64,000 nucleotides of DNA from Levilactobacillus parabrevis ATCC 53295 (GTDB taxonomy: Bacteria > Bacillota > Bacilli > Lactobacillales > Lactobacillaceae): NCBI RefSeq assembly GCF_001434055.1, contig NZ_AZCZ01000004.1, positions 1 to 64,000 on the forward strand. The letters run 5' to 3'. Below the pieces are notes generated by a model, which ran no database searches, was not told the DNA's origin, and saw nothing but the letters and a program-made list of their open reading frames with translations. Every line of letters starts with the position of its first letter. Position 1 is the first letter of the stretch. The translations under genes and the position numbers were made by a program. Shown here piece after piece: positions 45,561 through 55,584 of the stretch.

Positions 45561-46403
45561 ATGACAACGACAATCAACGGCGTCACCTTTTTCCAAGACA
45601 ATCTATTGGCAACACGGTCGCACGAGAATCAACTCATGCCCTATACACCAGAGCTTGATCGGCTCCTAACACAACGACGCATCTATACACAACCCCGGAG
45701 AACTGCGCAACCACGAATCCCATTTGGTCGGATGATCTGTGTGCCAACGGGCCTCCAGGCCGAAGCCTACAGTATCTTTCTCACTGGCTGGCATTTCTTT
45801 AGCATGGGCGCTTTCAGTTCCGCTAACAGTGCCCTACCGGTAAACACCATTATTGGCCGCTACTCATCAATTGCCAGTAATGTGAACCGCATGCAAGGAA
45901 GCCATCCAACCAAGCGATTTACCACATCGATGCTGACGTACAGTCACTCAGTGGATGCCTTCAACGACTACTTAGCAGATACGGCCAACACGTTCAAGCG
46001 CGTACCCAATCCCGTTCCAAATGCCGGGCCAATTGTCATCGGCAATGACGTCTGGATTGGTCAGGACGTACGCTTCGCCCCCACCGGGATTACTGTGGGT
46101 GATGGGGCCGTGATTGCGGGCGGAGCTGTCGTCACCAAGGACGTGCCCCCCTATGCGGTAGTGGGCGGTGTCCCCGCGCGCATTCTCAAGTTCCGTTTCC
46201 CCAGTTACATTATTGAACAACTCGTTAATCTGAAATGGTGGCAGTACGGCTTCGGGGACTTCCACGGTGTGGCTCCCGATGACGACATCGAAACCTTCAT
46301 CGATACGGTTGGTAATCTCGTGGCAACCGGCGATCTCCACCCCTTTACACCACCGACGACGACCTTTACTGACCTGGCTACGGCCGGTAAGCTCAACGTC
46401 TAA
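45561..46403 (+). CDS. Hexapeptide-repeat acetyltransferase, Vat/CatB-like
   Basis: A 280-residue left-handed beta-helix acyltransferase. The hexapeptide repeat region spans about residues 95-210, with [17 protein letters not shown] and [19 protein letters not shown]. The loop [17 protein letters not shown] that ends the CoA site is complete. An N-terminal extension of about 85 residues is unlike classical Vat/CatB enzymes, which are near 210 residues. The acceptor may be a sugar or other small molecule; antibiotic inactivation is not supported by anything specific here. AAGGGGGG precedes ATG. Confidence 0.8.
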   Translation: MTTTINGVTFFQDNLLATRSHENQLMPYTPELDRLLTQRRIYTQPRRTAQPRIPFGRMICVPTGLQAEAYSIFLTGWHFFSMGAFSSANSALPVNTIIGRYSSIASNVNRMQGSHPTKRFTTSMLTYSHSVDAFNDYLADTANTFKRVPNPVPNAGPIVIGNDVWIGQDVRFAPTGITVGDGAVIAGGAVVTKDVPPYAVVGGVPARILKFRFPSYIIEQLVNLKWWQYGFGDFHGVAPDDDIETFIDTVGNLVATGDLHPFTPPTTTFTDLATAGKLNV

Positions 46404-46418
46404 CCCACTAATCTAACA

Positions 46419-46456
46419 CAAAGAAGCCAACCGACAATCGCCGGTTGGCTTCTTCA
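46419..46456. terminator. Bidirectional terminator between the acetyltransferase gene and groEL
   Basis: Stem AAGAAGCCAACCG / CGGTTGGCTTCTT with a loop of about eight bases between two convergent genes. T-rich bases follow on the plus strand and a short run on the minus strand. Confidence 0.75.
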
Positions 46457-46487
46457 ATTTCACACTAGCAAGCTAGTGATTTAATGT

Positions 46488-48119
<1,632 letters not shown>

Positions 48120-48177
48120 TCACCTCATACTAAAATTTTTGAATTATCTTGGATAGTCTTCTTAAGTGAAAACGGGA

Positions 48178-48462
48178 TTAGTCGACGACTGCGACTAAGT
48201 CCTTTTCGTGTAAAACAAGGTAAGTCGTGTCTTGGTACTTAACTTCGGTACCGGAATACTTATCAAACAATACCTTGTCGCCAACCTTAACAGCTGGGGC
48301 TACCTTTTCGCCATTGTCTAACACACGGCCATCACCGACAGCTACAACGTTTGCCGTTTGTGGCTTTTCTTGAGCGTTACTTGCGAGCACAATGCCGCCA
48401 ACCGTGGTTTCTTCTTCTTCTGGTTGATCCAAAATGACGCGGTCTCCTAATGGTTTTAACAC
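48178..48462 (-). CDS. groES: Co-chaperonin GroES
   Basis: A 94-residue lid of the GroEL chamber. The mobile loop [14 protein letters not shown] is at about residues 14-27. A GTG start at 48462 (MLKPLGDRV) is chosen because GGAGGG lies six bases upstream and the length then matches the family. The longer open frame upstream runs through the CIRCE operator and is not used. Confidence 0.97.
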   Translation of the reverse strand: MLKPLGDRVILDQPEEEETTVGGIVLASNAQEKPQTANVVAVGDGRVLDNGEKVAPAVKVGDKVLFDKYSGTEVKYQDTTYLVLHEKDLVAVVD

Positions 48463-48497
48463 TTGAATCCCTCCAATGAACTTACTTATTAGCACTG

Positions 48498-48524
48498 TTA
48501 GCACTTGACTAACATAAGTGCTAA
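48498..48524 (-). promoter_or_regulatory. CIRCE operator of groESL
   Basis: TTAGCACTT-N9-AAGTGCTAA, one symmetric change from the consensus TTAGCACTC-N9-GAGTGCTAA. It is the HrcA repressor site and lies between the promoter and groES. A further single half-site (TTAGCACTG) lies at 48489-48497. Confidence 0.95.
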
Positions 48525-48536
48525 TCAACAATATCT

Positions 48537-48565
48537 AATATATGGTTTTTCCCTCTAAAAATCAA
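48537..48565 (-). promoter_or_regulatory. groESL promoter
   Basis: Minus strand TTGATT (48560-48565), 17 bases, TATATT (48537-48542). CIRCE begins 13 bases after the -10, so HrcA would sit over the start of transcription. Confidence 0.75.
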
Positions 48566-48590
48566 GGAATTTGACAAACAAATTCCTTGA
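48560..48590 (-). terminator. Hairpin directly upstream of the groESL promoter
   Basis: Perfect 13-bp inverted repeat ATCAAGGAATTTG / CAAATTCCTTGAT. On the minus strand it is followed by U residues, so it can stop transcripts from the repeat region upstream. Its 3' arm overlaps the groESL -35. Confidence 0.65.
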
Positions 48591-48703
48591 TTCAGCACCC
48601 CCACCACGCGCTATCCGGTGTGGCTGAGAGGCTTAGCGAATTTTAGATTTTCCAGATAACAGTTGCTTCGGTCTAGATGTCTTTTCACATTAGATGAGAA
48701 CTG

Positions 48704-48760
48704 TCGCCTACGACTGCCAGGAATCCTGCCGCTGTGGGGACCGCTTCCAGCCAAGCGTGC
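48704..48760 (+). repeat. 5' part of the structured repeat, copy E
   Basis: TCGCCTACGACTGCCAGGAA, then CCGCTGTGGGGACCGCTT, follow the consensus 5' end and the conserved CTGTGGGGACGCTT motif of the repeat family. The rest of the element cannot be aligned with confidence. Confidence 0.5.
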
Positions 48761-48919
48761 TTTCATCCTAAGCACCAACTGAATCAGTGCCGGAATAACG
48801 AAGTGTTATGCTGAACTCATCCTCCCAATCATATGGAAACACTACCCGTTAGAGCCACTCCTTCTTATGACACAACTAGGACAACCATTTTCCATTTAGG
48901 ATTGACCGCATACAATCAG

Positions 48920-49110
48920 AGTCGGAGGAGGCCAGAGATGTAGCCGGCCGTGGAGGTGGTGTTAGCTGGCGATTCATTCCGGAGCCAGCTTACAGCACGG
49001 GCGACTTTGAAGACTCATGATTTTCGAGGCTTCAAATCGAGCGAGAAGACTGGTGATCTCCCAGTCTGAAGCGTCCCCATGGCCGGCGGAAACTCTGGCA
49101 GCCGCAGACG
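48920..49110 (-). repeat. Structured intergenic repeat, copy D (divergent subtype)
   Basis: Between rex and groES. Outer pairs: GCCAGAG (48931-48937) with CTCTGGC (49093-49099), and GCCGGCC (48943-48949) with GGCCGGC (49081-49087). Inner hairpins: AGACTGG/CCAGTCT (49047-49067), TTTGAAG/CTTCAAA (49006-49036) and AGCTGGC/GCCAGCT (48964-48990). The unpaired GGGGACGCTT and CCTCCACGGC correspond to motifs of copies A-C, and the 3' end matches the fragment at 24330. The CCAAAGAGCGGT loop is replaced. Confidence 0.65.
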
Positions 49111-49127
49111 AGATTATAAGGACAATC

Positions 49128-49164
49128 AAAAAAAATCGCAATCCCCAAATGAGGACTGCGATTC
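49128..49164 (-). terminator. rex terminator
   Basis: Minus-strand stem AATCGCA-TCC / GGGA-TGCGATT followed by eight U residues, directly after the rex stop. Confidence 0.85.
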
Positions 49165-49169
49165 AACCA

Positions 49170-49808
49170 TTAACTTAAATTATTGTAGTGTTCCAGGAAG
49201 TAGATCAACGTTTGAAGCTCGTTGGTCAAGTCCACGTTTTGGACACGGACACCCTTTGGCACGGTGATTCGCAGTGGTGTAAAGTTCAAGATACCTTTGA
49301 CACCGCCAGACACGGCTTCATCGGTTACCTCTTGTGCCACTTGGGATGGAACGGTCAAGATGGCCACTTCAATCTGCTGTTCTTCCAACTGCGTCCGTAG
49401 ATCCGTCATCGGATAGATGGGAACCCCACTTTGAATCGTGTTGGCAATCTCTTGCTTCACGTCAAAGGCGGCGCTGATCCGCACGTTGCTGTCCTGATGG
49501 AAGTTGAAGTTCAACAGGGCGTGACCTAAGTTTCCAACCCCAATCAGGGCAACACTCGTTAAGCGGTCCTGATTCAAAATCTTCTTAAAGAACTTAATCA
49601 AACTTTCAACGTCGTAACCATAGCCCCGTTTACCGAGGGCCCCAAAGTACGAGAAGTCCCGACGAATTGTTGCGGAATCGACCTTAACGGCTTCGGACAA
49701 TTCAGTCGAAGACACCCGGGTTTTGTCGGCATCGAGTAAAATGTTAAGGTAACGGTAGTAGATGGGCAAGCGCTTGGCGGTCGCCCGGGGAATTTTTTGT
49801 TCTGTCAA
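49170..49808 (-). CDS. rex: Redox-sensing transcriptional repressor Rex, TTG start
   Basis: A 212-residue repressor that senses the NADH/NAD+ ratio. The N-terminal winged helix (about 1-80) contains YYRYLN and [20 protein letters not shown], cut here near residues 50-68. The Rossmann domain has [12 protein letters not shown] near residue 92. The C-terminal helix swaps between subunits. It controls fermentation and NADH oxidation genes. The TTG start at 49808 is fixed by AGGAGG eight bases upstream. A Rex-like palindrome about 120 bases upstream suggests self-repression. Confidence 0.96.
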   Translation of the reverse strand: MTEQKIPRATAKRLPIYYRYLNILLDADKTRVSSTELSEAVKVDSATIRRDFSYFGALGKRGYGYDVESLIKFFKKILNQDRLTSVALIGVGNLGHALLNFNFHQDSNVRISAAFDVKQEIANTIQSGVPIYPMTDLRTQLEEQQIEVAILTVPSQVAQEVTDEAVSGGVKGILNFTPLRITVPKGVRVQNVDLTNELQTLIYFLEHYNNLS

Positions 49809-49833
49809 AAACGAGACCTCCTAATCAAAGAAA

Positions 49834-49859
49834 CTGGCTATCGTTCACAAGCGATAGCC
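49834..49859 (-). other. Hairpin in the rex leader
   Basis: Eight-bp stem GGCTATCG / CGATAGCC immediately before the rex ribosome binding site. Its loop carries TTGTGAA, which equals half of a Rex site. It could be a regulatory structure; there is no U run. Confidence 0.4.
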
Positions 49860-49926
49860 TCTTATTTAAATAATTGTCTGGATTGTGAAATCAACTTTCT
49901 TATAGATTATAGCATAACCGTTCATC

Positions 49927-49944
49927 TTGTGAAAGAATTTGCAA
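49927..49944. promoter_or_regulatory. Rex operator between rex and ydiF
   Basis: TTGTGAAAGAATTTGCAA matches 15 of 18 positions of the Rex consensus TTGTGAAATAATTCACAA. A half-site TTGTGAAAT lies 44 bases closer to rex (near 49883). Either gene could be controlled. Confidence 0.65.
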
Positions 49945-49970
49945 GTTTTTTTCACTATTTAAATCGTAAT

Positions 49971-49999
49971 TTCGGTCTCTCTCGAGAATATGCTAAAAT
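49971..49999 (+). promoter_or_regulatory. Extended -10 promoter of ydiF
   Basis: TGCTAAAAT (-10 at 49994-49999) with a weak -35 TTCGGT (49971-49976) spaced 17. It leaves a leader of about 190 bases before the GTG start, with no strong attenuator seen. Confidence 0.45.
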
Positions 50000-50196
50000 A
50001 GTGGGTATCAGTGTCCGCTGTCTCCCCTTATCATTGGGATCATTTTCACCCGACAACAGGGATAACGGCAACTTGCTTCGGATAAGCGGCAGCATTTAAC
50101 ACCGTGCAAGCTAGCCAGTTCGTAACAGCGGCAACTTCTAACGTAACTTTAACCCTAAAACTAACACAAAAAACCACTAAAGGAGGTTGGCTCACC

Positions 50197-52149
50197 GTGA
50201 TTCTTTTACAAGTCCAACAAGTTACCCGGCGCTTTGGTGCCGCCGTCCTATTCGAAAACGTCAGTATGGACGTTCCTGAACACGGACGGGTGGCCCTCGT
50301 CGGCCGCAACGGTGCAGGGAAATCAACCCTATTAAAAATGATTGCTGGTGAAACCACCCCAGATGTCGGTCAGATTACGACCAAACGCGGCTTGACCCTG
50401 GGCTATCAAGCTCAGAACGCCGGTCTCGCGTCAACCAAGACTGTCTGGAACGAAATGCTCAGTGTCTTTGCTAAGCTCATCGCCATGGAAAACCGGATGC
50501 ATGAGTTGGAACAGCAAATGAGTGACCCGGCCGTGACCGCCGATCAGGAACGGTTCGCACAAGTTTCGGCGAGTTACGATCAACTCCAACAAGATTTCAG
50601 CGACCAAAACGGCTACGGCTACCAAGCCGAAATTCGTGGCGTGCTCCACGGATTTGAGTTTGACGAAAGCTACTATGATAAGCCAATTAATGAACTTTCC
50701 GGTGGCCAACGGACGCAATTGGCTCTGGCTAAACTGCTACTAGAACGTCCCGACCTCTTGATCTTGGACGAACCCACCAACCACTTGGACGTTGAAACGT
50801 TGACCTGGTTGGAAGGCTACCTGCAAGGTTATCCCGGTGCCATCCTCGTCGTTTCCCATGACCGGTACTTCCTCGATCACGTGGTCAACGACGTCTACGA
50901 CATGGCTCATGGTGGCCTCGACCACTACCCCGGTAATTACTCGCACTACATCGCCGCCAAGGCAGAGCGGTTGCGATTAGCTTGGAAGGAATACGACAAG
51001 CAACAGGCCGAGATTGGTAAACTGGAAGACTTCGTCAACAAGAACATCGTCCGGGCATCCACCACTAAACGGGCTCAGGCCCGACGCAAACAATTAGAAA
51101 AGATGGATAAGATGGACCGACCAGAAGGCGACGAAAAAGCTGCCCGTTTCAGTTTTCACCCGAAGCGCCAAAGCGGTAACGTTGTGCTGGACGTCGTCAA
51201 CGGTGCTGTGGGTTACGATGGCCAGATTCTCGCGGCCCCCGTTACCTTAGATATCAAGAAACATCAGGCCGTTGCTATTGTCGGTCCCAACGGTATCGGT
51301 AAGTCCACCCTGCTCAAGACAATTCTCGGTCGAATTCCAGCCATTCAGGGACAGATCATCTTCGGTACCGGCGTGGATACCGGTTACTACGACCAGGATC
51401 AAGCCACGCTGCACGACAAGAAGTCCGTGCTACATGAGCTGTGGGACGACCATCCCACGACCCCCGAGGGCGATATCCGCTCCATACTTGGTAGCTTTCT
51501 CTTCACCGGGAGCGATGTCGACAAGAGCGTTCACAGCCTAAGTGGTGGTGAACGGGCGCGGTTACTGCTGACGAAACTAGCACTGCAACACGACAACTTC
51601 CTCATGCTTGACGAACCGACCAACCACCTGGATATCGATAGCCGTGAAGTCTTGGAGACCGCCCTGAATGAATTCGACGGGACCATCCTGTTCGTTTCCC
51701 ATGACCGGTACTTCATCAACCAAGTGGCAACGCAAGTGGTCGAGCTGAGCCCCGAAGGTACCACGCGCTACCTGGGAAATTACGATTACTATGTGTCTAA
51801 GAAAGCCGAGCAGGACGCGTACGCCGCTAAGGAAGCTGCCGAAGCCGAGGCGGCTCACCCTACTGTCGACGTCCCTAAGCAGACACAGGTGGATTACCAA
51901 GCGCAGAAGGACCAGGCGAAGGCTAAACGTAAGCTGAGTCGTCAAGTCACTGCCCTGGAAGATCAAATGGGTGATCTGGAAAAGCAAAAGACCGCCGTTG
52001 AAACTGAAATGAGTAAGGAAGAAAACTTCAACGATGCGGGCAAGCTCGCCGACCTTCAAGAACAACTCACCGCCGTGACCACGCAACTCAGCGAGACTGA
52101 GGATGCTTGGACGGAGAAGAGTCTGGAACTGGAAGAGTTTGACGATTAA
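50197..52149 (+). CDS. ABC-F ATPase, YdiF-like
   Basis: A 650-residue soluble protein with two ABC ATPase domains and no membrane part. Walker A: GRNGAGKST near residue 36 and GPNGIGKST near 365. Signatures: LSGGQRTQL and LSGGERARL. The linker between domains is charged. A C-terminal coiled coil (about 560-645) is present, as in YdiF and Uup. ABC-F proteins of this type act on translating ribosomes. Synteny with tsaD and rex fits B. subtilis ydiF. GTG 50197 follows AAAGGAGG by ten bases; the frame upstream is leader. Confidence 0.92.
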   Translation: MILLQVQQVTRRFGAAVLFENVSMDVPEHGRVALVGRNGAGKSTLLKMIAGETTPDVGQITTKRGLTLGYQAQNAGLASTKTVWNEMLSVFAKLIAMENRMHELEQQMSDPAVTADQERFAQVSASYDQLQQDFSDQNGYGYQAEIRGVLHGFEFDESYYDKPINELSGGQRTQLALAKLLLERPDLLILDEPTNHLDVETLTWLEGYLQGYPGAILVVSHDRYFLDHVVNDVYDMAHGGLDHYPGNYSHYIAAKAERLRLAWKEYDKQQAEIGKLEDFVNKNIVRASTTKRAQARRKQLEKMDKMDRPEGDEKAARFSFHPKRQSGNVVLDVVNGAVGYDGQILAAPVTLDIKKHQAVAIVGPNGIGKSTLLKTILGRIPAIQGQIIFGTGVDTGYYDQDQATLHDKKSVLHELWDDHPTTPEGDIRSILGSFLFTGSDVDKSVHSLSGGERARLLLTKLALQHDNFLMLDEPTNHLDIDSREVLETALNEFDGTILFVSHDRYFINQVATQVVELSPEGTTRYLGNYDYYVSKKAEQDAYAAKEAAEAEAAHPTVDVPKQTQVDYQAQKDQAKAKRKLSRQVTALEDQMGDLEKQKTAVETEMSKEENFNDAGKLADLQEQLTAVTTQLSETEDAWTEKSLELEEFDD

Positions 52150-52161
52150 CCCCAATAACTA

Positions 52162-52208
52162 CGCGCCGCAACAACTCACTTCATTGTGAACTGTTGCGGC
52201 GCGTTTTT
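52162..52208 (+). terminator. ydiF terminator
   Basis: Stem CGCGCCGCAACA / TGTTGCGGCGCG followed by five T residues on the plus strand; the loop itself has GTTCAC-like complementarity. Confidence 0.93.
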
Positions 52209-52231
52209 AGTTATTTCTAAAGCCTTCAGAA

Positions 52232-53305
52232 TTAGACCTTTTCAGTAAAACCAGCGTAGTCGAGCTCTAAAAACCGGGCCACACGGTCGAAACCTTCTTC
52301 CAATTGATTATGGTCGAACGCCCCCCAGCCATCGACTGCAAACGCAATCTGTCGCTGGCCGATTTGCGTCGTCCATTTTCCCACGACAACACCGTTTGCA
52401 ATAATCGGTGCCCGGAGAAGGCCATTTTTCGACCATAACTGCTGGCGAACCGGTTCTGGCGCCAACCAGGATTTATCAAGGTAGCCCGTCATGGGTGAAC
52501 TAAAACTAGCCGCAACCACGGTCAGATGAGTCAGTTGATCCGCAATCGCCGTGAGTTGACCAGCGGAAATTGGATCAATCGTCCAGAGTTGTTCCTGTCC
52601 AACCATCACCGGCGTCAATTCCGGCAGAACTACCTGCCAAGCCGGTCGGACCTGACTGACCTTAATGCCGGACCATTTCACAAAATCAGCCAGCGTTGCC
52701 GGACCGAAGCCGTGCAGGTACCGACGAATCAATTCCGCCGTCGCAGCCTGCTGATCCAATAGCGTGGATGTCGCGGGCGCGAGGAGCAGCCAGTCCTGAC
52801 CACTCACACTTGGTGCCATCTGCAGCTTACCCTGCGCCGTCAATACTTGTAGAACGGCGTAATCCAAGTTATGGGGCCGTTCGGTATACCAGGCAAAAGT
52901 TGCTTGTAGATGAGCAGTATATGCCGCCCGCGTCAAGCGCCCCGTCTGTTGCAGGAGCTGGTCAATCGCAGTGGCCGCCGCACGCACATGCTCTTCGGCA
53001 CCCAAGAAGTAAGCCTTGGGTAGCCGCTCATTTTGGCGGGCCGACACAACCAAACGTAAGTCCGCCGGTGTCAGCAGATGTATCGTCCACCGCTGGGCCC
53101 ACGACCGGACGATGCCTTGCTCCCGATAAAACTTCAGGAGCTCGGGTCGGGTTATCCCCGTTTGCAAGGCAACGTTGAGCTCCGCTGCGCGCTGGTTCTG
53201 TGCCTGAATCCCCACGATATTAAAAAAGGGCGCCGCCAATTCAGCGCTCGTCGTTAACAATCCCTGTTGGTACAGGCGATAGGCAAACAATTCGGCTTGA
53301 TTCAT
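52232..53305 (-). CDS. Winged-helix DNA-binding protein (HTH_42, AlkZ/YcaQ-like)
   Basis: A 357-residue protein of the HTH_42 family (PF06224), tandem winged helices. Landmarks are VGIQAQNQRAAELNVAL near residue 40, RSWAQRWTIHLLTPADL near 78 and FGPATLADFVKWSGI near 205. The last part (VVGKWTTQIGQRQIAF, LELDYAG) is typical. Some members (AlkZ, YcaQ) are DNA glycosylases that unhook crosslinks, so a repair role is possible but unproven. ATG 53305 has AGGAGG upstream; the open frame before it is not used. It is convergent with ydiF and just downstream of tsaD. Confidence 0.82.
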   Translation of the reverse strand: MNQAELFAYRLYQQGLLTTSAELAAPFFNIVGIQAQNQRAAELNVALQTGITRPELLKFYREQGIVRSWAQRWTIHLLTPADLRLVVSARQNERLPKAYFLGAEEHVRAAATAIDQLLQQTGRLTRAAYTAHLQATFAWYTERPHNLDYAVLQVLTAQGKLQMAPSVSGQDWLLLAPATSTLLDQQAATAELIRRYLHGFGPATLADFVKWSGIKVSQVRPAWQVVLPELTPVMVGQEQLWTIDPISAGQLTAIADQLTHLTVVAASFSSPMTGYLDKSWLAPEPVRQQLWSKNGLLRAPIIANGVVVGKWTTQIGQRQIAFAVDGWGAFDHNQLEEGFDRVARFLELDYAGFTEKV

Positions 53306-53335
53306 GGGACGTCCTCCTCTAGTTATACGCATTTA

Positions 53336-54379
53336 TTATTTAACAGAATCTGCCGCCCAGTCAAACTCCAGACTAGGATCGGCATTCAGCGTAGCATCGG
53401 CAAAGACGCCGTGCTGATACGCCACGTAGGCAAAAGCGCCGATCATGGCGGCGTTATCACCACACAACTTCAGCGGTGCTTTAACCAAATGCGTCGTTGG
53501 GTTGCTCTGCAGATCACGTTCTAAGCGTTCACGCAGGCCCTTGTTGGCAGCCACCCCACCAGCTAAGATCAGCTGATGCACAGGATAATCGGCCAACGCA
53601 TGCTTGGTCTTTTCGGCTAGCACATCCACAACGGCTTGCTGAAAGCTGGCAGAGAGGTCCTGCTTGCTCAGCGTTTCGCCGATTTGGTCAGCGTGGTGGG
53701 TCGTGTTGATGAACGCACTCTTCAACCCACTGAAGCTAAAGTCAAAGTTGTCGTCCTTCTCCATGGCCCGCGGGAACTTAAACGTATCTTTCCCCTGATG
53801 AGCCCACTCATCGACCGTTTTTCCGGCTGGGTAGTTAACACCCATGACCCGGCCGACCTTGTCATAAGCCTCGCCGGCAGCGTCATCGCGCGTCTCACCG
53901 ATGATTTCAAATTGATTCTCGGCAGGCATGTAGACCAACTCGGTGTGACCACCGGAAACCAGCAAAGCTAACGCTGGAAATTCGATGGGTTCCACGTAAC
54001 GAGCCGCGTAGATGTGCCCCGCCATATGGTTGACTGGAATCAACGGTAAGTTGTGAGCGAACGCCACCGTCTTGGCAGCTGTGACCCCAATCAACAGTGC
54101 ACCGACCAATCCGGGACCGTACGTCACCGCAACGGCATCCAAATCTTCGTAGCCCACCTCGGCCTCGGCCAACGCATCCTTAATGCACAACGTCACTTCT
54201 TCAATGTGATGCCGACTGGCAACTTCGGGAACGACCCCGCCAAACCGTTGGTGACTCTTGATCTGGGTCGCCACGATGTTGGACAAGATCTTGTGACCGT
54301 CCTCGATAACCGCCACACTGGTCTCGTCACAACTCGATTCAAATGCTAAAATCAAATTTCGCTTTTCCGTTGGACTCAC
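53336..54379 (-). CDS. tsaD: tRNA threonylcarbamoyladenosine transferase subunit TsaD
   Basis: A 347-residue ASKHA-fold protein that, with TsaB and TsaE, transfers threonylcarbamoyl to A37 of tRNAs reading ANN codons. The ATP site has [14 protein letters not shown] near residue 11. The metal-binding HMAGH is near 118. SGGHTEL near 142 and [13 protein letters not shown] near 285 are conserved. It is separated from tsaB-rimI by a terminator and a structured repeat, so it has its own promoter. Confidence 0.97.
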   Translation of the reverse strand: MSPTEKRNLILAFESSCDETSVAVIEDGHKILSNIVATQIKSHQRFGGVVPEVASRHHIEEVTLCIKDALAEAEVGYEDLDAVAVTYGPGLVGALLIGVTAAKTVAFAHNLPLIPVNHMAGHIYAARYVEPIEFPALALLVSGGHTELVYMPAENQFEIIGETRDDAAGEAYDKVGRVMGVNYPAGKTVDEWAHQGKDTFKFPRAMEKDDNFDFSFSGLKSAFINTTHHADQIGETLSKQDLSASFQQAVVDVLAEKTKHALADYPVHQLILAGGVAANKGLRERLERDLQSNPTTHLVKAPLKLCGDNAAMIGAFAYVAYQHGVFADATLNADPSLEFDWAADSVK

Positions 54380-54415
54380 TCCTCTTCCTCTTCACACTGG
54401 GTTAAACTCTCATTT

Positions 54416-54603
54416 GCGCCTTGCCGGGCGGTGGCAATAGACCGGAACGCTGAGGGCGGACGTCCAGAGCCAAAGAACGGTCTCTGGACTTGCTTTGAAC
54501 CTCTGCGAACCGAGTTTCAAAGACACCAATTCTCTAAGCGGCACAGCCGCTTAGAGAATTCCCACAACAGGGTCTATTGCCACCGCCCTCACGGCTCACA
54601 CAG
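54416..54603 (+). repeat. Structured intergenic repeat, copy B
   Basis: The best-formed copy. The outer stem is a perfect 18-bp pair (GGGCGGTGGCAATAGACC, 54426-54443, with 54571-54588). Inner hairpins: GTCCAGAG/CTCTGGAC with loop CCAAAGAACGGT, CTTTGAA/TTCAAAG, and a perfect 15-bp stem AATTCTCTAAGCGGC (54528-54542 with 54546-54560). A still longer-range pair GGGTTAAAC / GTTTAACCC (54399-54407, 54604-54612) closes it. It is opposite in direction to tsaD and lies in its upstream region. Confidence 0.8.
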
Positions 54604-54893
54604 GTTTAACCCGCGCACCGTCATCAGCACTTTCATAGCTGATATCTACTGAACCGACACGACCAAACAATAACCTTTTTTCTTATCTACTATCGCTACT
54701 TTTTACCATGTTAGGTCAACCACTAAGTCACGTGGATCTCACCAAAGTCAAAATAATAGATTAACTATTTTAATTTTGGTTTGTACCACATTCTGGATTG
54801 ATCGTTCACTTAACAAATCCGACTTCAATTCCGGCATTAACTATACCACGAAACGGCGAAAGTTTCTAAACACGGCTAACACCCATCACACAC
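54604..54893. other. tsaD promoter region
   Basis: No gene. On the minus strand TGGTATAGT (about 54839-54847) is an extended -10 that could start tsaD transcription. If so, the tsaD leader would contain the complement of structured repeat copy B. Confidence 0.4.
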
Positions 54894-54924
54894 AAAAAGC
54901 GGGTGGCCCGATGCCTCGCCCGCC
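54894..54924 (-). terminator. Terminator of tsaB-rimI
   Basis: Minus-strand stem GCGGGCGAGGC / GGGCCACCCGC (imperfect) followed by five U residues, 16 bases past the rimI stop. Confidence 0.75.
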
Positions 54925-54939
54925 TTGATGTTGTCGTTG

Positions 54940-55584
54940 TTAATTCTGTTCACGCGTCTGGCGTTCTGTGTCCTGATCCTGAGTGTCGTCCGCATCCGCC
55001 AGTGCTTCGTCCTCATTTTCATTGAGGTACAGCACCATATCGGCGGCATCTTCGTGATCACCAAAGTAGTAGCCCCGCTTGATGCCGGTCTGTTCAAACT
55101 GCAGGTCACGATAGAGCCGTTGGGCACTCTTATTAGATACACGTACTTCCAGGCTGACCGTCTTATAGTTCAGCTTGCGCGCCTTCTTGATCATGATTCC
55201 CAGTAGGAAACGACCAAGGCCCTTGCTCTGATACTCTGGTAAGACAGCAATGTTGGTGATGTGGGCGTCGCGGTTACGTTCGTCAAAGGTACTCCCGATA
55301 AACGCCAGCAACTTGTCATTCTTACGAATAACCAAGTACAGCCGATCCTTTTCCCGCCGGAGCTCATTGGCGAAGGCCGTTGAATCCCATGGGGCTTGAC
55401 CCGCGTACACGGCCCGCTCGATTTCAATCATTTCTGGAATATCGGTAAATAGGGCCTTAGCCACGAAATACGTGACGTCGTGAATCTCGACCCGATGATT
55501 TTTAACATCCATGGTCTCCTCGCGTACGACTTCTCGCCGACTACCAAATACATTTTTATACCAATTTTTAAATTTTTTCAACAT
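54940..55584 (-). CDS. rimI: Ribosomal protein S18 alanine N-acetyltransferase RimI
   Basis: A 214-residue GNAT enzyme. The N-terminal ~30 residues are basic (MLKKFKNWYKNVFGSRREVV). The GNAT core spans about 35-185 with the acetyl-CoA loop QSKGLGRFLLG near residue 128 and SLEVRVSNKSAQRLYRDLQF-type ending near 155-172. An acidic C-terminal tail (about 190-214) is extra compared with E. coli RimI of 148 residues. The ATG at 55584 overlaps the tsaB stop by 17 bases with AGAGGA upstream, so translation is coupled. Placement between tsaB and tsaD is the usual cluster. Confidence 0.92.
   Translation of the reverse strand: MLKKFKNWYKNVFGSRREVVREETMDVKNHRVEIHDVTYFVAKALFTDIPEMIEIERAVYAGQAPWDSTAFANELRREKDRLYLVIRKNDKLLAFIGSTFDERNRDAHITNIAVLPEYQSKGLGRFLLGIMIKKARKLNYKTVSLEVRVSNKSAQRLYRDLQFEQTGIKRGYYFGDHEDAADMVLYLNENEDEALADADDTQDQDTERQTREQN

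Noticed and set aside
45561-46403. Acetyltransferase as an antibiotic resistance gene
   Set aside because: Only the general hexapeptide fold is seen; length and N terminus differ from known Vat/CatB resistance enzymes.
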